A stretch of DNA of 64,000 nucleotides from NCBI GenBank assembly GCA_019188255.1, contig JAETXT010000014.1:1674001-1738000 (forward strand), given 5' to 3'. Shown piece by piece: positions 44,177-56,300 of the stretch. The notes below the pieces were generated by a model that saw only the letters and a list, made by a program, of their open reading frames with translations, was not told where the DNA came from and did no database searches. Source of the DNA: Verticillium longisporum. Taxonomy: Eukaryota > Ascomycota > Sordariomycetes > Glomerellales > Plectosphaerellaceae. Made by a program: the position numbers and the translations under genes. The number at the start of each line of letters is the position of its first letter. Position 1 is the stretch's first letter.

Positions 44177-45917
44177 TTATGCGATCCAGAACCACACCTT
44201 CTGCAGCCAGTTCTTCGCAACGGGCTCAACGTCCATGGCGGCGAGCTCCTCCATCTCCTTGACACCGGTGACAACATCGACGTCGGCAATCTTGCGCGCC
44301 AGCGGCGTGCGGAACCAGAGCTTGTGGCCGAGGTAGAGCACAAAGAAAATGGGGATCGTGATGTAGGCGGCCAGGAAGTCTTGAACATCAAACTGGCCGG
44401 GGAAGAAGAGCTGAAAGCCGTTGGTCAGGGTCAGGATGATGAGCACAACAAGGCAGATCCAAGTGGCGTAGGGCTGCAGCGGCGTCTTGTAAGGCATGCG
44501 GTGCATCATATTGTGGAAAATCATGGCCTTGCGGAAGCGGATGTAGGTGATCATGACAACGATCCAGGCAATGTAGCCGCTGATGGTGCTGATGTTCATG
44601 AACCATGTGAAGACGGTAGCACCGTTGGTGCTGACGTTGAGGTAGGCGAGCAGGCCGATAGCCCAGGTGCAGAGGATGGCGACGTAGGGGACGCCGTTCT
44701 TGCTGGTGCGTGCGCAGAACTTAGGCGCCTGGCCGTTGAGGGAGAGACTGTAGAGAATACGGCTGCCAGAGTAGAGGAAGGCGTTGCCGGCAGACCACGC
44801 CGAAGTCAGAATAGCAGCATTGATAATGTGGTTGAGAACGCCGATGCCGGCAAGCTGGATGCCGATGACCCAGGGCGACGAGTTGGCGTTGGAGTCGGGG
44901 TTCAGCAGGTTGGGGTTGTCGGAGGGAACAATGACGCCAATCATGAGGGAGCCGAGGCCGTAAAAGACGGCAAGGCGGTAAATGAAGCGGCGCGCGGCCT
45001 TGGGCACGTTGCGACGGGGGCGACAGTCTCACCGGCGGCCAGGGCAATCAGTTCAGGCGAGGTGATGAAGGCGAAACCGGCGCGCGAGAAGCCGGACCAG
45101 TAGGCGAGGAAGCGACCGGTGCTGCCGTCAGCCATGTAGGGTTTGAAGGCGCCGGGTTTATTCCAGTAGCGGAAGCCCTTGCGGTCGCCGTCAGGGGCGC
45201 CGCCGAGCATGATGACGAGGCTCGTCATGATGAGACCGAGGATAGTGAGGAGCTTGATGCTGGCGAACCAGAACTCGGCTTCACCAAAGATGGAAACGGC
45301 AAAAATGTTGAGAGCCAGCGTGACGATGAGGATAATGGTGATCCAGACGGCAGCAGGCACGGGTGTGTTCCAGTAGTCGAGGAGGATGGCGCCGGCCGAG
45401 GCCTCGGCGCCGACGAGCATGGCATAGGCGTACCAGTAATTCCAGCCAGCGGCGAATCCCAGGCTGGGCTCGACAAATCGCTCGACAAAGTAGGGGATGG
45501 AAATGCCCTTGAGAGGAAGGTATGTTGCCATCTCGCCAAGCTCGTTCATGATGTTCCAGACGATGAGCATCATGGATAGATAGCCCATGAAGAGGGGGGC
45601 TGGACCGACGACTGATAGAATGGCACCCGAGCCGACGAAGAGACCGGTTCCGATGCTTGAGGCTGGTTAGTAAAAAAATAAATAAAAAAAACGTTCTGGA
45701 ATAGGGAAGAGTGTATCACTCACGCGCCACCGAGGGCGAGGAACTGAATGTGTCGACTCTTCAGACCACGGTGTAGTTGATCATTCTGGGCGACAAGATC
45801 GGGGGTTCCGTCGTTTAGTGTCTTGAAATTGACGTCGCCAGCAAACTCGACAGCATCGCCTCGGTGCTCAACGTCTGGTGCGCCGCTGGGCGAGTGGGAG
45901 TCGTATCCCTTCTCCAT
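44177..45917 (-). CDS. amino acid permease, YAT family (DIP5-like)
   Basis: Plasma-membrane amino acid/proton symporter with about 12 membrane spans. Minus-strand exons 45917-45724 and 45655-44177, about 557 residues after correction. The hydrophilic N-terminus leads into [28 protein letters not shown], the family hallmark at span 1. GFSRAGFAFITSPELIALAAGET is the conserved span-6 region, followed by PRRNVPKAARRFIYR and VIVPSDNPNLL, which resemble dicarboxylic amino acid permeases. The C-terminal tail is ...VAKNWLQKVWFWIA. One C is missing on the coding strand in the run at 45016-45020 (GCCCCCGTCGC for GCCCCCCGTCGC), which breaks the frame between ETVAP and RRNVPK. Substrate assignment is tentative. 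Confidence 0.87.
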
Positions 45918-47843
45918 GTTTGCGTCTCGCGAATATCAGTCAACTTCCAAGTCAGCCAGCAGTTGGATAGCAACAATGGAAGAGAGACGTAAGGGGGGGG
46001 GGAAGTACGAGACTGAAGAAGAGAAGCAAACGGGAAAAGGCCAAGGCGGGCGAAGATCTCTTAACCTCTTGGACACGTCTTGGGGTCGGGCTTGGAAGGG
46101 GGAATAGCCAACGGGGAAGAGGGAGGGTGCCCAGGGTTTTTGTGTGGCTGGCTTGCATCCGGCTTGGAGAAGCTTGATCGCACCGTTCGTGGTACTTGGG
46201 CCGTGGGAGGCCGACAAAGTGCCGTCGTTCGGGGCGTCGCGTCTCGTCGAGGGCTGCGGGGTGACGTTCTACCCCAGCATTTGACCAGGTTCTACGGGCG
46301 GGCTTGGGAAAACCAAGACACGATATCCAAGAGGCGGACGCAGCGCCAAGAGAGGCGTCGAGGGAGACCTAGACCCAATGAGGCAGCTCAGGTGGCACAT
46401 GGTTTCCACTGTAGATCCCTGAATGTGTCAGAGACTGCGGAGGCCATGGAGACGAGGTGGATGAGATGACCGATTCAGGGCATGAGCGGCGGTTGGTGAT
46501 TGGGGAAAATGGATAGCTTATCTGGCAGCGTGGTGGACTGCACGCGATCTGGTCAGAGGCCGGCGTCCGTTTCCATGCAACAGCATGCGGAGCAGAGGTT
46601 CAGTCCGAGAAGGGCAGCTAGGTGGATTCGTACTCTGCAGGCAAAGAGGATATACGCTGGGAGCGTGAGGATTGGAGAGATAGAGAGTGGCCCGTTGGAA
46701 TGTTGAGGTGGCAGATGTGGTTCAGTAAGGTACCTTGCTCTCCGAGACATGGGATTTCGTCTTCTTCGGCACTCCAGGGTCACTGCTCGCGGGACCAGCA
46801 CAGCAGCCAAGCCAGTTTGGGCGCAGTGGCTTGCGCTTGCGGCGTCGCCTATGCTTTTTGGGGGCGAACGAGGACACTGCACTCGGAGCTTTTTTTGTAG
46901 GGCCTGCCTCAGGTAATGCCCAGGCGCGGTACCTACTTCCCTACCTAGCAGCTAGCACCTGCCCCGGTATCCACCAGGTAAGGCAATAGAAGGCTAGACG
47001 CGGCATCGCAACAGGGGCAAGAGCGCTCTGCTCTGTCGCTGCCCGCACGTTTCTCCAAATCCCCAACTCTTTCCCTAGTAGCTTCCCCCATAGCTCTCCC
47101 CCCAAAATGAATGATTTCGTAGGCAGTCGATGGGAGGCAGAAAAAAAAATCCAATTCATCAGATCCACGATCAAACGCAACGTGAACCTCAGAAATCATC
47201 ATCAAGAATCCAAACGAGTCAGTCTACAGCACACCAGACGACGTAAATGCCTCTTGTTTCTTGGAAGCTTCGTATCAAATCTCGCCCCTTCCCCCCTCGC
47301 CTTCTGACCATACGCCCTATCTAAAAATTTCCACACCGACCATCGGATTGCCATTCCGAGTCCGCTGGTCCCGCGTCGGCCGCGCCAGTTGTCCAGCCCT
47401 GTGTCCAAGCTCCTGATAAGCCGCCGACATCCTATTGTACTACGCCCTGGCGCATTTATTTTCGATCGACAAACGCCCTTGACTAGTACCGCGCCGCTAT
47501 CACTCCCCCGGATTCTCGTTCCGACGACATGGCGCCGAGCCTCTTCCGATCCCGACCGCCTTCCGACTCCTTGACACCAACTCGCAACACGCAACACGCA
47601 ACACAGCAACTGAGAAAAGCAGCTGATTATCTTTTTAGTCTCGGCCTGCCCGGTTGGCGCTGACCATCAGCCCATCATTATCACGACATGTCGGGGTCGA
47701 TCCTCCTATCATTTGCTCCTACCCCAGTGTTCACCCCAGTCGACCCCAGTTGTTACCGTCGTCATCACTGCCGACTCCTTCCGTTCCCCAGAAACCCCCC
47801 GTCTATCAGTTACATCGTCCACTAATTACGTCGTGCCCGCGAC
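45918..47843. other. 1.9-kb intergenic, permease promoter and erg6 3' end
   Basis: No supported gene. A perfect AAGGTACCTT palindrome lies at 46727-46736 and a GGTACCTAC..CTACCTAG cluster at 46928-46961. Open frames are short and random in composition. Confidence 0.5.
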
Positions 47844-49185
47844 TCATGGCTGTGCAGGCTTGCGTCCCACCATCAGGTACATCGGCGTGAACAACTTCTG
47901 CTTGCCACCCTCGACGAGCCCATCCGACGCCCTCGCGAGCGCGAACGCTGACTTCTGCGAGCCCGGCGGGGCCAGGCGCAGCGTTTGCATGGCACCCATG
48001 CAATGGGGGTCAGCGGCTCGTCCCCTGCGCGTCCTGCCGATGCTCATCTCAACGGCCATGGCCGACTGCGTGAACTTGAGCTCTCCGGACAGCGGGCCGT
48101 ACCAAGGCAGAGTGTCCGGCCTGTCCGCGAGGTCCTCGTGGTGAAGCAGCTCAAACCCGGCCGCCTCCATCGCCGCGAGGCCCTCTTTCCTCGACACCAT
48201 GTTGGCAATGCCGCTACCGACTTCAATGTCGAGACGCACCCGCCGATGCTCCACCTTGTCGTTGTCGTATGCGTCGGTCATGAGCCATTCGTACACGCCG
48301 AACACGCCGCCAGGCTCCAGCACCCGCTGGATCTCCGAGTACACTCCCTCAAGCCGCGATGCGTGCACAGTCGCCTCGATCGCGTACACGGCATCGAAGC
48401 TGTTGTCCGGGAACGGCATCTGCATAAAGTCGCCCTTGACGAACTCCAGGCGGTCCGACATTTTGGCCTGGGCCGCGTAGTGCGTCGCCCGGTCAATCTG
48501 GTAGTCGTTGTTGTTGAGGCCCGTCACGTGCGCCCCCGTGAATGTGGCGATCTGCCTGGCCGGCCCGCCGACGCCGCAGCCCACGTCGAGAACACGCGCG
48601 CCCTCAGCGATGTGCATGCGGTGTGCGAGGTAATGCTCGTGGCGTGCAATGGCCTTCTCGAGCCCCTCGCCGACGGCGAATCGGCAAAAGTGGAACGACT
48701 GGCACCAGCCGTATTCGTAGAGGTCCGTTGCGAGGTTGTAGTAACTGTGAAGGTCGTTGTCAGCCTTGTCTCTTTGCTCTCCTCCGTTTCCTCCTTCTCT
48801 ATTGGCCCTTTGTTTTTCTTCCATTCTTCCGCGGCCGCAGGGTCCTCAGTTGAGACGCATCGACTAATACCAGAGTCTCCTTGACGACGACCATGCTGGT
48901 TTCGAGGAGCCAAGTTAGGTGTAAAAGGTCAACTTACTGGCGTGTCAAGCTGGCGTAGTCTGCAACACGCGCCTCGCGGTCGGCTGCCGTCTCGGCATCA
49001 GCTGACTTGTCGTCAAAGTGCTTGAAGTACTCGTCAACGGCAAGCTTCTTGGCGGCGGCGTCCTTGCTGAACATGGCCGACACGCCGCCCTTGACTTGCG
49101 CTGTTTTGCCGTGCATGATCTTGTTGAACGCTGCATCTCGGCTGTGGTCCTCAGGCTGGAGGCTCGAAGCTTTGGAGGAGACCAT
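47844..49185 (-). CDS. erg6: sterol 24-C-methyltransferase
   Basis: S-adenosylmethionine-dependent enzyme that methylates zymosterol-type sterols at C-24 in ergosterol biosynthesis; acts at the ER/lipid droplets. Minus-strand exons 49185-48938 and 48744-47844 give 382 residues, the family length. The N-terminus MVSSKASSLQPEDHSRDAAFNKIMHG is family-like; an upstream in-frame Met at 49299 is rejected. HYYNLATDLYEYGWCQSFHF is the sterol-binding signature. SAM motif I is VLDVGCGVGGPARQIA (~133-147); GLNNNDYQIDRA and AIEATVHASRLEGVYSEI follow. The C-terminal sterol-MT domain ends GGKQKLFTPMYLMVGRKP. The 193-nt intron is long for this locus. The promoter carries an unusual motif array (49424-49837). 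Intact. Confidence 0.95.
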
Positions 49186-50479
49186 CTTGGTGGCGGCTGT
49201 TGAAGCTAAAAGATAGGCGGAAGGTAAAATCGGAACGACGAGAAATAACCGCTGATGCTGTTGAATTGTGGGATGCTTATGATATTGACGATGGGACACA
49301 GAGGCCGAGTCTTATATGTGCTCATGGACTCGATTCACCTCGGCCAAAGCCATTCACGAGTAATCTTACTCTCTGGTCGAGATAGTCTGTTGCAACCGAA
49401 ACCCGAAATCTCTACCGCGGCATGCGAATACGCCAGCTGGGAGACGGCGCTGCGGCATCCCTCCATCATATTTGCGAATACGCCGAAAAATCATAGAGAC
49501 CAAAGTGGAGGAGGAAAGCATATACCAGGAAAGAGGTGCGAATACGCCGCGCTCACACGACTCTTGAGACCAACAAGCTGCAGAAATATCAGATGTAATT
49601 CTCCATTTCCCTTGACAGACTTGCGAATACGCCAGTTGCTGGCACCCTTTGCCTATGGTGTCACGAATACGCCTAGCTCAGAAGCGCGAATACGAATAAG
49701 AGGGGGGACCCGCAATTACTTGTTGCTGTGAAGTCAAGACGCCGGGACGAGGATACAACCCACGCAAGAGGTTGATAAGAAAGCTATCGACAAACCGTAC
49801 TGGCTGTTATTTCTGAGCTGAATGGTGCGAATACGAACAAGAAGTGGCTTCGTGATGCTCTGCTCGTCGTGGATGTGTGGCATGAAGAGGTTGCCGTGGC
49901 CTCACCCATCCAGCTGATTGCGTCGCCTCGGGCATGGCGAGGCAGCTCTCCGGCAATCTCCTTGCAATCAGGGGTATATGAATTCCATCTTTCCCTGGAA
50001 GGTGTGTTGGCACTTGAAATCTCCTGTTCTGTGTCGGCCCAGGGAGCAAGCGGCCTCGATCAACTCTGCCGCACGCACGCCCACATGAAAACAAAGCCTG
50101 AATAACATGTGGCACCCAATCGACCTGTTCGGTCCCTTCGACATGTTATTGCCCGATTCGAATGCGGAAATTGTAAAGTCTTAACGCGAGGAGGGAGGGA
50201 CTGACTGGGCTATTGGCCACCTCTGACACTTGGTCTCCCTCGGCCTGGTTTGGGGGTTGATCCCGGATCGAACCGGATGCCGGGTCTTGTAAAAGGGGCG
50301 ACTTGAAAAACTCACTCGCTTTTTTCTTGGATCAGGATATCCATTGCTCGAACCCAAGTACGGCTTGAAGCTCGGATCCTGACAGGAGAGGTGTCTACAG
50401 ATAACGAGTGGTCCAACATGACAATCACGGAGCAGCGCAATGTCTTGACTTCTTGGCTCCCTCTACAGAAGTTGTAAGT
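49186..50479. other. erg6 promoter region and 3' flank of the D-serine dehydratase-like gene
   Basis: A 1.3-kb spacer between tandem minus-strand genes. The left half, upstream of erg6, contains the CGAATACG array. The right half (49850-50479) shows no gene; a GATCC/CCGGATC-rich stretch lies at about 50255-50285. Confidence 0.55.
49424..49837 (-). promoter_or_regulatory. array of seven CGAATACG elements upstream of erg6
   Basis: Seven same-orientation copies lie 239-652 bp upstream of the erg6 ATG. Exact GCGAATACGCC: 49424-49434, 49474-49484, 49538-49548, 49623-49633. One mismatch: ACGAATACGCC at 49663-49673. Variant GCGAATACGAA: 49686-49696 and 49827-49837. All share CGAATACG; on the erg6 coding strand it reads CGTATTCG. 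Two copies form tandem half-sites CGAA-TA-CGAA, and the one at 49474 is followed by another CGAA at 49484. Spacing is irregular (23-141 bp), so this is not a simple tandem repeat. From memory, the Fusarium sterol regulator FgSR binds a 16-bp element with two CGAA repeats; this array fits that type of site. The binding protein is inferred. Confidence 0.75.
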
Positions 50480-51784
50480 TTACCAGCCCTTCCAGGGAAC
50501 CCACGTCTCCCTCACAATGTCCTGCTCGTCTACGACGTAGAACGCGTGGTGGTTTGCCGCCGTGATGCACGCGTGCGCAACATGCAGCATCACCTTGTCG
50601 CCGACCTTGAACTCCTCCTCCGCCACCGCCGCAGCAGCAGCAGCCTCTACGCCTTCGGCAACACCGACGATGCCGTGCTCCTGCGACATCCACTTGACGA
50701 ACCAGCCGGGCTTGCCCACGACGTCGCCGAAGCCGGGCTGCGCGTGCGTCTCCTTGGAGACGGCCACGGTGCCCGCGTTGACGAGGACCTCGTTGGGCTC
50801 GGGATACACGCTGCACACCTCGGTCACGAGCCGCAGGGCCTGACGGTCGGGAGCCACGAGACCCGTGGCGACCTGCTGCAGGTCGTTGCAGGGGAAGTTG
50901 CCGGCGTGCAGCTCGATGGTGACGTTGGCGGGGGCAGCGGCGCGGAGGCTGCGCACGACGTGGGCCGTCGGGGTGCTGCCGACGGAGAGGAGAAGGGGCC
51001 GGTCGGCGGGGAGCAGGCGGGCGCCGGCGAGCACACCCTCGACCTCGGCGCTGAGGTAGCTCTCGGCGGCGTCCTGGGTGCGGCCGGCGTAGGAGTGGGT
51101 GGCGTGCGCGTAGAAGCCGAGCAGGTTCGCGGCGGAGGATGATTCGACGCGGTCTACGAGGGCGGCGAGGCGAGGGGACGAGGCGGGGATGCCGGCGCGG
51201 CGGGTACCGACGTCAATCTTGATGAGAACATCCCAGGGAGACGAGGCCGCGAAGGACTCGAGATGGGTGACCTGATCGTCGTGGTCGAGGAGTAGGACGA
51301 TACGGAGCTGGTCGCGAAGGGCGGCAAGGCGGGGAAGCTTTGAAGGGGCGATGGGGAGACCGTAGATGGCCTAGCAGAGTCAGGAGGTCTGATACACGTC
51401 GCAAAGGGTCACAGGTATCATGGGGACAATGCGTACTTCGTCTAGAAGGCCTTCCTTCACGAGGGGCAATGCGCCTTCAATCTCAGGGATGGTCGAAGCG
51501 ATAATTTTGCGATTCTTGCCATGACGCAACATCATGCGAGTGATTTCGAGACACTGTCAAACAAGACATCAGTCAACAGGCTGCCTTCTGTCTTCCTCGT
51601 CTGTGAGCGGCACCTTGAGAGTCTTGACATGAGGCCTAAAGGCCACCCCTACAGCATCTACATCGCGGTTGAGCTGCGCGATATTCCGCTCCACGATGGG
51701 CTTGCTGATGACCAATGCGGGTGTAGGCAGGTCAGTGACCGACTGCCCAATGTAGGAGTCGTGGTTCTGTAGCGAGTAGGCCAT
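50480..51784 (-). CDS. D-serine dehydratase / D-threonine aldolase-like PLP enzyme
   Basis: Fold-type III PLP enzyme (alanine racemase-like barrel) of the Dsd1/D-threonine aldolase family; most likely degrades D-serine to pyruvate and ammonia. Minus-strand exons 51784-51614, 51553-51437 and 51370-50480 give 392 residues. The start is MAYSLQNHDSYIGQSVTDLPTPALVI, whose DLPTPALV is the family start. The PLP Lys lies in RPHVKTLK (Lys54). GTRRAGIP, FYAHATHSY and SVGSTPTAH are phosphate-binding loops. ELHAGNF and the zinc-ligand motif HVAHACITAANHH near the C-terminus separate it from plain racemases. An Ala run (EAAAAAAVAEE) precedes the C-terminal domain. Donor GTGCCG of intron 1 is weak, but the frame supports it. 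Confidence 0.86.
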
Positions 51785-53347
51785 TTTTTATCCGATGTGG
51801 CTATCCCGTGATAAAATGAGTGCGCAGGTGGTCTGAACAGTCTGGCAGGTGATGTCTAGATGCCCAGGCGTGAGACAGTGGGACACTCAGGGTCGAAGCG
51901 GCTCTGGGTCCCACGGCTTTAGCATGCCCCTATCCTCTTCCCCGCATGCCAGTCGTCCAGAAGGATTTCCACCCGGCAACCGTGTCTCGAGCTGCGAGTT
52001 GCTGCATTTTCGGCCGATTCGGAGGAGACAAGACACGCTGACGGAGCTTACCAAGGGGGTCTTCTGCCGTCGTTGCCGTTGGAGATGTATTTTACTGGGA
52101 TGTCAAGAATCCGTACTGTGGCGGCGTGGATTCTGACACTGAGAGTATGACAGGGCTCGCATCAGGTACAGCGTGCGTTGATGGATACCCAGATGGCTGA
52201 TCATGGCAAGGCACAATGGTAGATGGCATTGGGATGTTCCTTGCATCCAAATGATCACGAAACCCAAGATGATGATGTGCAGGAGGATGGAGATGGTCCA
52301 GGCTACAATGAACAGAGGGCTGCTGATAGTGGCAGGCGTGGCCATGGCTGCCATGGCAGGCTCATCTGGCAAGAGCTCGCCCGTTGTGTGGCGGCAAACC
52401 CCTGAGACGCAGAAATATGAAGTCACCGTGTGGCTGGTGCTCTAGTGGGCCGAAACAGAACACAGCGAACAGAACACGATGCACCCACCAGTCAGCGGCC
52501 AGGGAGAGGCCCAGGGGGGACCACCGGGGGCCACTGGGAGCCACAAATAGCAATGGTCAAGTGTGGGCCCTTCCACGTAGCCTGCCCCTGGGCCTGGAGG
52601 ACGGGTCTGTCGCTGGGCCAAGCTTCAGCTCACGCCGTGCGCCTGTTCTTCAAACGTCCCCGGATCCTGATTGACAGCCAGACACAGACGATCGAAAAAA
52701 AAGGCCATTGACTGCTCTCCCTTGCCTCCAGGTCTGATCTCTATCGGTTGTGCAAAAAGCGAAACATCGCCAACAACCGTCATCGGCAGCAAATACCTGA
52801 ACACTCCCACAGCCGCTATCCAAGCCTCCAATTCGGATTCAGCCCAACAGCGCGACGGCGGCACAACACGCCAGCCCAGCCCCTCGAGGCTTACGTAGAG
52901 CACAAGCAGAGCCCACTTGCGCGCGCCGGCAGCCACCCCAGAAAGCTGCCTGCCTAAGGGACCTACTTACCTGAGGTATCTGGTCTGCTGCACCAACCAC
53001 AAAGGAGGCTGTGCTCGCGACGAATACGACTCGGTTCGCTTTTCCATCTCATCTCGCCCAGCATTGATCGTCCTGATCCTTCATCAGCATACACGAGCGT
53101 TTTCACGACCATCACCCAGAGCTCTCCTGCCACTCGACGACCAGCTACGATTCTTTGCCCACCCGCAACAAACGTGGTCCCCCCCAACCGTCCACGCCGA
53201 CAGTCACAGTCAACGCCAGCATTTCTTCCCGATCTGCGAAGCCCGTCGCTCCTGAAACCTACGATACATCCCCAGCGTTTCCGAATGTCGCGGCCCAGAA
53301 GGCCATCATCGCATTGATCGCTTGAAAACACCCACCGGCCTCACGGC
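51785..53347. other. 1.6-kb divergent spacer, dehydratase-like gene and drs2
   Basis: Contains both promoters. One isolated CGAATACG is at 53021-53028, 320 bp before the drs2 ATG. A CCTAAGGGACCTACTTACCTGAGG cluster lies near 52953-52976. From 53080 on it is C/A-rich leader-like DNA. No gene is supported. Confidence 0.5.
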
Positions 53348-56300
53348 ATGGCTGGACGGCCCACGGGGTCCCCAGGGCGCCCCATCGCATGACCTACTCC
53401 TCGACCTGGAGAATGACCAACCAGTGTACGGCGGTGGACAAAGGTCGACCTTGAACGATGATGACTTGATGCGCACATATACCCGCGACCAGGAATCTGG
53501 TCAGGATCAGGGCCGGCCCTCTGTATCCTACGATGACTTCATCGGCGCCGGCCAGTCGAGACAGCATGGCACTGGATCTCAACCTGGCGGCCCAGGCCAG
53601 TCTTCCTCCTCCTCCAACAACAACAACAACGTGTCAGCCCCCTACAGTCGCAGCGGGCGCCAATACAGCCAAACTTCCGATTTGGGCAACTACCAACGGT
53701 ACGCAGACGACTTTGACGATTACCCGGCCGACGGCGACTCGTTCTACCAACAGAGTGGAGCTCTCAATGGCGGCGGCGCCGATGCGGCTGCCCGCCATAA
53801 TGCGAGGAATTGTAACAGCGTCCTGAGCATGGGCGGCGGCCTGTTCGGCAAAATGAAGAACAGGCTCGGTATGGGCCAAGGGTACTCGGAGATGGACCTT
53901 CCCCTGACAGAACCCGGCGGCGGCGGCGGCGGAGGAGCAGGCGGAGGAGGTCACAACAGGGCAGACTCGAGCGGCATCGAGCCCCCGAAACGCGACAAAA
54001 AGTTTGACATGGGCAACTTCAAGTTCGGCTTCGGCCGCAGCAAGCCAGATCCATCGACCCTGGGTCCAAGAATCATCCACCTCAACAACCCGCCAGCGAA
54101 TGCGGCCAACAAGTACGTCAACAACCACGTCTCTACGGCCAAGTACAATGTCGCGACCTTCCTCCCCAAGTTCCTTCTCGAACAATTCTCCAAGATTGCC
54201 ATCGTCTTTTTCCTCTACACCGCGGCACTAAAGCAGATCCCCGACCTCTCCCCCACAACACATTTACTACCATTATTCCCCTCGTTGCTGTGCTCATGGT
54301 ATCCGCGGGTAAGGAACTGGTGGAGGACTACCGCAGGAAACAGGCTGATGCGGCTCTCAACACGTCTCGAGCGCAGGTCTTGCGCGGCTCGACCTTTGAG
54401 GAGACCAAATGGATCAACGTGGCTGTCGGCGACATCGTTCGCGTCGAGTCAGAGGAGCCTTTTCCCGCAGACATCGTCCTCCTGGCCAGTTCCGAGCCCG
54501 AAGGTCTATGCTACATTGAAACCGCCAATTTGGACGGTGAGACCAACCTGAAGATCAAGCAGGCACTGCCCGAAACATGCCAGATGGTCAGCTCCAGCGT
54601 ACTGAGCCGACTTGGCGGTAGGATGAAGTCTGAACAGCCCAACAGCAGCTTGTACACGTACGAGGCCACTCTCACCATGCAGACAGGCGGAGGCGAGAAG
54701 GAACTGCCCCTGAACCCCGAGCAGCTACTCCTCCGTGGCGCAACCCTCCGAAACACACCTTGGATCCATGGTATCGTTGTTTTCACCGGCCACGAAACAA
54801 AACTCATGCGCAATGCGACCGCGGCACCCATCAAGCGCACCAAGGTCGAGAAGAAGCTCAACACGCTCGTACTACTGCTTGTCGGAATTCTCATGGTCCT
54901 GAGTATCATCAGTACCGTCGGCGACCTCATCATCCGCAGAGTCGAGGGTGATGCCATTTCATATCCCATGCTCGACCAACCGGACACGGCAGGAAAGATC
55001 GCCGAGACCTTCTTCAAGGACATGGTCACCTACTGGGTTCTGTTTTCGTCTCTTGTTCCCATCTCGCTCTTCGTTACGGTGGAGATGGTCAAGTACTGGC
55101 ACGGTATTCTCATCAATGACGATCTGGACATGTACTATGACAGGAATGACACCCCTGCCAACTGCCGCACCTCCAATCTGGTGGAAGAATTGGGCATGGT
55201 AGAGTTTGTCTTCTCTGACAAGACGGGCACCTTAACTTGCAACATGATGGAGTTTAAACAGGCATCGATTGCTGGCATTCAGTACGCTGACGAGGTTCCC
55301 GAGGATCGGAGGGCAACAATCCAAGACGGGGTGGAGGTCGGCCTACATGACTATAAGCGCCTTAAGGAGAACCGCAAGAACCACTCATCCGCACCGGCTA
55401 TCGATCATTTCCTCGCCTTGTTGGCGACTTGCCACACCGTCATCCCCGAGAAGGGCGACGAGAAGGGAGGCAAGATCAAGTACCAAGCTGCATCGCCGGA
55501 CGAAGGTGCCCTCGTTGACGGCGCCGCCACGCTTGGCTATACCTTTACTGACCGCAAGCCTAAGGCCGTCTTCATCGAGGTCGACGGCCAGACTCTCGAG
55601 TACGAACTCTTGGCTGTTTGCGAATTCAACTCTACGCGAAAGCGCATGTCCACCATCTACCGGTGCCCCGATGGCGTCATCCGCGTCTACTGCAAGGGTG
55701 CCGACACAGTCATCCTCGAACGCCTGAATGAGAACAACCCTCACGTCGAACAAACCCTGACGCACCTGGAAGAATACGCTTCGGAAGGTCTGCGAACACT
55801 CTGCCTTGCCATGCGTGAGGTTTCCGAGCAGGAGTTCCAAGAATGGAACCAAGTATACGAGAAGGCGGCTACCACAGTCGGCGGCAACCGTGCGGAAGAG
55901 CTCGATAAGGCCTCTGAGATGATCGAACACGACTTCTTCCTCCTCGGCGCCACAGCCATTGAGGATCGTCTCCAGGACGGCGTCCCCGAGACTATCCACA
56001 CTCTCCAAGAGGCCAACATCAAAGTCTGGGTCCTCACTGGTGATCGGCAAGAGACGGCCATCAACATTGGCATGAGTTGCAAACTTCTTTCCGAGGAGAT
56101 GATGCTTCTCATCATCAACGAAGAATCCGCCGCCGCGACTCGTGACAATATCGAAAAGAAACTCGAGGCCATTCGCGCTCAAGGTGATCGGACCATTGAG
56201 CTCGAGACGCTTGCTCTTGTCATCGACGGCAAGTCCTTGACGTTTGCTCTTGAGAAGGATCTCGAGAAGATGTTCCTGGATCTTGCCATCATGTGCAAGG

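Noticed and set aside
49186..49299. Upstream in-frame start for erg6 at 49299
   Set aside because: It adds residues unlike the family N-terminus; the Met at 49185 begins the expected MVSSKASS.. segment at normal length.
49424..49837. CRISPR-like interpretation of the regularly seen CGAATACG elements
   Set aside because: Eukaryotic genome, 8-11 bp units and irregular spacing; this is a regulatory-site pattern, not a CRISPR array.
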